A stretch of DNA of 64,000 nucleotides, taken from contig NC_063434.1 in the NCBI RefSeq assembly GCF_020379485.1, positions 29,521,401 to 29,585,400 of the forward strand. Direction: 5' to 3'. The stretch is from Brassica napus. Taxonomy: Eukaryota > Streptophyta > Magnoliopsida > Brassicales > Brassicaceae. The position numbers and the translations under genes were made by a program. Below, piece after piece: positions 60,035-64,000 of the stretch (position 1 is the stretch's first letter; each line of letters opens with the position of its first letter). The notes under the pieces were generated by a model. It was not told the DNA's origin. It searched no databases and saw nothing but the letters and a program-made list of their open reading frames with translations.

Positions 60035-61960
60035 ATGAAGAAGAAGAAACCTAAGAAATCTCCGTCGAAGCCCCCTCTCAAGGATCCCTCTCCATCGAAA
60101 TCGGTCCTCCTGAAATCTGACGCGATGGATCTCGCAAAAAACTCCGACCTGGTTGTTTCTGATGCCCAATCCGGCCTCCCCGCCGGTGCGGTTGCTCAAC
60201 AATCCGAAGGAGATGCAGATCTGGCCGAAAGCCCCGTTGAAGTTTCACCTGGAAAGACAGTGATCGTCGTTTCTCCGACTGATCCATCCTCCGCCGATGA
60301 ATCCCCTGAAATTGTGCCTCAGTCGAGCTCCGCACCGTCGCAGAGCCCCTCCGGCGCAGACCAGGATGAGCCTGTTACCTTCGATCACAACGCGGCTCCA
60401 TCCACATCCAAAGTTCTAGCTACTACTGAGTCGAGCCCTGTCTCTCCAAGGAGCTCCTCCGTTCTAGCTCCGGTTGAGCTAACTATTGGCGACGTTAAAA
60501 CAGCTCCCTCCCCTATTTTACCTCTACCTACTGCTGATGCCATTGTCCCTTTGAGCTTGCAGCTAGTTTCTGTGGAAATAACTTCTGAAAGCCTTACGGC
60601 CAGGAATGACCCAGCGAAAGAAGCGAATGTTGAGGTTGGAAAGCTTCAGCCAGCAAATGAAGTGAAAGCAGCTCCCCGGGAACCCGCCAAGAGCAACGAG
60701 CCCCCAAAACCTGACTGGTGCGCCCACGCAAAGGGTATTGGGAAAAGACTATTGAAGAAAGGTGAAGCATACACTCTACCTTCGGGTGAAGCCTGTATTA
60801 GGATCCCAAACTCTGTCATCGAAAAGAACAGGAAGTCTTGGGAGCCGTTTGTCATTGGACAATTCTATTCTGACCCTCCTTCTCAAGGTACTCTGCATAA
60901 CATCGTCAATGGTATATGGAGTAAACAATACAGAGACATTGTGGTATCGAAAATGGAAGGCTTCTCCTTTCTGTTCCGCATCCCTAATGCGGCGACAAGG
61001 AACAGAGTTATCAATCAAAAACTATGGCAAATAGAAGGCCAGACGATGTTTGTTGATAAATGGGAGCCGGGTGTGGTATCGGTCAAGCCTGAGCTCACCT
61101 CTGCCCCCATTTGGCTCGAGCTACGAAAGGTCCCATTCCAGTTCTTTAATGAGGATGGGTTGGAACGGATTGCGGGACTGGTGGGCCACCCTGAGTTCCT
61201 CCACCCTGCGACTGCAAATAAAACGAATTTGGAAGTTGCCAAAGTATTTACCATCATTGATCCGAGGAAGCCACTTCCAGAGGCAGTTAATGTTCAGTTT
61301 GATTCAGGAGAAATCTGCAGAGTGTTGGTATCAAGTCCTTGGATGCCACCGGTTTGTGAACTTTGTAAGGAGATCGGTCATATCTCCAAGCGCTGTCCGA
61401 AGAGCCCCAAAGCCTGCGCTTACTGTAAGTCCCCTGATCACGTTCTTGCTCACTGTCAAAAGAAGCCTAGACAGGATGGTCCGGGGAAAAAGACACGGCG
61501 TGGGAGATCTAAGGACAAAAAGCCTCAGTCGAACGACAATTCAAACTCACAGCCGGCTCGCTCAGCTCCAAATGACCAGGAGCAGTCTAGAGCTTCAAAA
61601 TCTTTGGAGGGTAGTGGTTCCTTTCAGTGGGTTCCAACAAACTCCCCTGCAAACCAAGCCACAAGATCAGGGTCTCTTCAGGTAGAAGTTGTAAAGAATT
61701 CACGGCTTGGTTCAACAAATGAAACGGCGATTGGCGAGACTAGCGGTTCTACTTTGATGGTGCAAAGAGAGCTGCCAAGGAGCAGTTCCCTTTCTGGTCA
61801 GTCTGATGTTCAACCTGATTCCTCAGATGTTGAGTCCTCTGATTCTGAACTTGAAGAAGGCGAGTTTAGCAAGCACGAGCCGGATTTTGAAGTTGTGCGT
61901 AACAGGAAAAGATTCTCAGGTCAGAAAGGGAAACGGGGCGGGGGCCCCAAAATCTATTAA
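60035..61960 (+). CDS. LINE ORF1: DUF4283/zinc-knuckle nucleic-acid-binding protein
   Basis: ORF1 product that packages LINE RNA. The first ATG of the frame is at 60035 (the open frame extends 30 codons further upstream without an ATG), giving 641 residues. Basic N terminus (KKKKPKKSPSKPP), a Pro/Ser/Ala-rich disordered region to about residue 215, then a DUF4283-like domain about 250-430 (WEPFVIGQFYSDPPSQGTLH, FLFRIPNAATRNRVINQKLW, PIWLELRKVPFQFFNEDGLE), two CCHC knuckles (CELCKEIGHISKRC and CAYCKSPDHVLAHC) at about 455-490, a basic stretch KKTRRGRSKDKK and an acidic C terminus (ESSDSELEEGE). It stops TAA three bases before the ORF2 ATG. Confidence 0.9.
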   Translation: MKKKKPKKSPSKPPLKDPSPSKSVLLKSDAMDLAKNSDLVVSDAQSGLPAGAVAQQSEGDADLAESPVEVSPGKTVIVVSPTDPSSADESPEIVPQSSSAPSQSPSGADQDEPVTFDHNAAPSTSKVLATTESSPVSPRSSSVLAPVELTIGDVKTAPSPILPLPTADAIVPLSLQLVSVEITSESLTARNDPAKEANVEVGKLQPANEVKAAPREPAKSNEPPKPDWCAHAKGIGKRLLKKGEAYTLPSGEACIRIPNSVIEKNRKSWEPFVIGQFYSDPPSQGTLHNIVNGIWSKQYRDIVVSKMEGFSFLFRIPNAATRNRVINQKLWQIEGQTMFVDKWEPGVVSVKPELTSAPIWLELRKVPFQFFNEDGLERIAGLVGHPEFLHPATANKTNLEVAKVFTIIDPRKPLPEAVNVQFDSGEICRVLVSSPWMPPVCELCKEIGHISKRCPKSPKACAYCKSPDHVLAHCQKKPRQDGPGKKTRRGRSKDKKPQSNDNSNSQPARSAPNDQEQSRASKSLEGSGSFQWVPTNSPANQATRSGSLQVEVVKNSRLGSTNETAIGETSGSTLMVQRELPRSSSLSGQSDVQPDSSDVESSDSELEEGEFSKHEPDFEVVRNRKRFSGQKGKRGGGPKIY

Positions 61961-61963
61961 GTT

Positions 61964-64000
61964 ATGTCGACTGACATTTTTTGTTGGAACGTCCGCGGTC
62001 TCAATAAATTAAATCACCGTAGTGGACTTCGTAAATGGTTTCGGAAAAATAAGCCTCTTTTTGGTGGTCTGCTAGAGACTCATGTCAAGCAGCCAAAAAT
62101 GAATAAATTTGTTTCGGATATCTTCCCGGGGTGGTCTTCTGTTGATAACTACGCTTTTTCGCCGCTGGGTAAAATTTGGCTAATCTGGCACCCGTCTCTT
62201 TTGGTTACGGTTGTTTCAAAATCCCTTCAGATGGTTACTGTCGCTGTTGCTTGGCCCTCTCCTCAATCAAACCTCATCGTCTCGGTCATTTACGCATCTA
62301 ATGATGCGGCAGAAAGGTCTGTGTTATGGGCTGAACTTCTGGACCTCTCTCTTACTCATGGTTTAGGCTCGAAGGCATGGATCATTCTTGGAGATTTTAA
62401 CCAGATCAGAGACCCGCTCGAGCATTCGATCCCAGCGACGCTAAATATGGACAAGAAGATAAGAGACTTCAATCAGTGTCTGTTTGATGTAAATGTGGAG
62501 GACATGAACTTCAGAGGGAACACCTTCACTTGGTGGAACAAGCGCAAAAGCTCTCCAATAGCTAAGAAGCTCGATCGCTGTCTGGTAAACGGGGAGTGGC
62601 TCACGTCCTTCCCTGCATCAGTTGCTTTCTTTGGTAATCCGGATTTCTCAGATCATGCTGTCATCTCAGTCTCTCTTGACCCGGTACAAATAAGAGCAAA
62701 GAAGCCGTTCAGGTTCTACAACTTTCTCATCCAGAGCCCGGACTTCATGGATATGATCGCTGAGAACTGGTTCTCCTTCAACGTCCTAGGATCTGTGATG
62801 TTCAGAGTGTCTAGAAAGCTAAAACTCCTCAAGCAGTGCATCAGAAGCTTTAGTCACCAAAACTTCTCTGGTATCGAAAAAAAGACAGCTGCGGCTCACG
62901 AAAATTTGCTGAGGGCTCAATCGGCCATGCTTGCTGATCCAGCAACTGATAATGCTTCTTTTGAGCTCCAAGCTCTTAGCACCTGGGAGGAGTTGTCAGC
63001 TGCTGAGACGGCTTTCTTTTTTCAACGGTCTCGCATCACTTGGTTATCTCTAGGGGATGGGAACTCTCGTCTGTTCCACAGATATGCGGCCTCTCGTCAA
63101 GCTCTGAATCACATCCACTACTTAATATCTGATACAGGAGAACGCATTGAGTCTCAAGAGGGTATGAAACAGCTTTGTGTCGATTACTTCTCTGACCTTC
63201 TAGGTGGCCCGGTCGCTGCACCAATGTTTATCCAAAGCGATCTTGACCTCCTGTTCGACTTCAAATGTTCAGCGGATCAGGTTGAAAGTTTTGAAAAAAA
63301 CTTCACCAGCGAGGATGTCAGGAACACTTTCTTCTCCTTACCTAGAAATAAAACAGGTGGTCCTGATGGCTACTCCTCAGAATTCTTCACGGCGACATGG
63401 TCTATCATTGGTCCCGAAGTTACTGAAGCTGTCCTTGAATTCTTCAGATCTGGTAAAATCTTGAAGCAGTGGAACTCAACCTCCTTGGTTCTTATTCCGA
63501 AGAAGCCGAATGCCTCCACTACTGCAGATTTTAGACCTATATCTTGTCTCAATATGGTCTACAAAGTCATCTCTAAGCTGCTCGCATCTAGACTTAAGGA
63601 AATTCTCCCACTGATGATTTCGAAATCCCAGTCGGCGTTCATTCCAAGTCGTCTACTAGCGGAGAATGTCTTGCTGGCCACGGACCTAGTGAATGGTTAC
63701 CATAACCACTCTCTGTCGCCCCGTGGTATGCTCAAAATCGACCTAAGGAAAGCGTTTGACTGCGTACGGTGGGACTTTATCCTCGCATCACTACGCGCCC
63801 TAGCTGTCCCGGAGAGTTTCATTCTACTGATCTCAGAATGTCTGACCACCGCCTCTTTCTCTGTTTCAGTCAATGGGGTTTCAGGAGGTTTCTTTAATAG
63901 CACCAAAGGGATCCGACAGGGTGACCCCCTATCCCCATATCTCTTTGTTTTGGCTATGGAATGTCTGTCTAGGCTTCTCATGTCTCGCTACGAGATGGGA
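61964..64000 (+). CDS. LINE ORF2: endonuclease-reverse transcriptase (partial, open at window end)
   Basis: All 679 codons visible are open. The apurinic-type endonuclease is at residues 1-230: FCWNVRGLN at the start, LLETHVKQPK with the catalytic Glu, IILGDFNQIRDP around 140, FTWWNKR, LDRCLVNGEW and PDFSDHAVIS with the SDH triad end. The reverse transcriptase begins near 465: NKTGGPDGYSSEFF, WNSTSLVLIPKKPNA, DFRPISCLNMVYKVISKLLA, SQSAFIPSRLLAENVLLA, IDLRKAFDCVRWDF with the first catalytic Asp, and GIRQGDPLSPYLFVL. The FADD box must lie beyond 64000. It nicks target DNA and primes cDNA synthesis there. ORF2 is in the same reading frame as ORF1, separated by TAA GTT. Confidence 0.93.
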   Translation, partial: MSTDIFCWNVRGLNKLNHRSGLRKWFRKNKPLFGGLLETHVKQPKMNKFVSDIFPGWSSVDNYAFSPLGKIWLIWHPSLLVTVVSKSLQMVTVAVAWPSPQSNLIVSVIYASNDAAERSVLWAELLDLSLTHGLGSKAWIILGDFNQIRDPLEHSIPATLNMDKKIRDFNQCLFDVNVEDMNFRGNTFTWWNKRKSSPIAKKLDRCLVNGEWLTSFPASVAFFGNPDFSDHAVISVSLDPVQIRAKKPFRFYNFLIQSPDFMDMIAENWFSFNVLGSVMFRVSRKLKLLKQCIRSFSHQNFSGIEKKTAAAHENLLRAQSAMLADPATDNASFELQALSTWEELSAAETAFFFQRSRITWLSLGDGNSRLFHRYAASRQALNHIHYLISDTGERIESQEGMKQLCVDYFSDLLGGPVAAPMFIQSDLDLLFDFKCSADQVESFEKNFTSEDVRNTFFSLPRNKTGGPDGYSSEFFTATWSIIGPEVTEAVLEFFRSGKILKQWNSTSLVLIPKKPNASTTADFRPISCLNMVYKVISKLLASRLKEILPLMISKSQSAFIPSRLLAENVLLATDLVNGYHNHSLSPRGMLKIDLRKAFDCVRWDFILASLRALAVPESFILLISECLTTASFSVSVNGVSGGFFNSTKGIRQGDPLSPYLFVLAMECLSRLLMSRYEMG

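Larger units (their letters stand above)
59885..64000 (+). mobile_element. L1-type LINE, apparently intact, runs past the window
   Basis: A 5' UTR begins right after the taataataat tail of the older LINE and is followed by ORF1 and ORF2, both open. Base composition is clearly less AT-rich than the surroundings. The 3' half of RT, the zf-RVT and RNase H regions and the tail lie outside the window. Confidence 0.9.

Noticed and set aside
63036..63981. Minus-strand and alternate frames over the end of the window
   Set aside because: Shadows of LINE ORF2, which is open on the plus strand through 64000.

Overview
The window is nuclear DNA of a flowering plant. Genes are intron-rich with GT-AG introns, there is a eukaryotic tRNA with a poly-T terminator, and the transposons are plant types. 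The order RPT5A, CPA, LDAP3, RALF22, a C2-domain gene, ACBP4, ALY2, RLP30/31 reproduces, as I recall it, Arabidopsis thaliana chromosome 3 around At3g05530 down to At3g05360. The proteins are near-identical where I compared them from memory. This points to a Brassicaceae species, probably a Brassica or Raphanus relative; the species itself cannot be read from the sequence.

Layout. (1) 1-10270: an AT-rich tandem satellite of about 30 monomers of roughly 351 bp, organised in higher-order blocks of 9 and 11 monomers. (2) 10685-32523: the conserved gene island, all protein genes on the minus strand: RPT5A (26S proteasome ATPase), CPA (actin capping protein alpha), LDAP3 (lipid droplet protein), RALF22 (peptide hormone precursor), a single-exon C2 protein and ACBP4 (acyl-CoA-binding kelch protein). 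Between them are a processed-retrocopy remnant, a tRNA-Glu(UUC), a foldback MULE-type MITE with 10-bp target duplications and a duplicated RALF-flanking segment. (3) 32789-37307: a MITE, several unrelated simple tandem repeats, and a hAT-like element carrying a piece of a NUP62 nucleoporin gene. (4) 37990-52230: the decayed end of the syntenic block, with a truncated and frameshifted ALY2, an RLP30/31 fragment and a 1-kb duplicated RLP 3' flank. It is split by a nested Helitron complex (minus-strand Helitron containing a plus-strand Helitron containing a hAT element). (5) 52580-64000: a transposon graveyard with an RPA1-like (DUF223-type) gene broken by a LINE and a hAT MITE, a Helitron end next to captured exons of a cell-wall acetylation gene (RWA), a deleted LINE, and an apparently intact L1-type LINE that runs off the window.

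The host genes do not form an operon and have unrelated housekeeping or signalling roles; their order reflects ancestry. The most interesting content is structural. Target-site duplications can be read for six insertions (LINE, retrocopy, MULE-MITE, three hAT elements), so the order of nesting can be worked out, and several elements carry host gene pieces (NUP62, RWA, an unrecognised gene). I found no clearly novel enzymatic or defence system.
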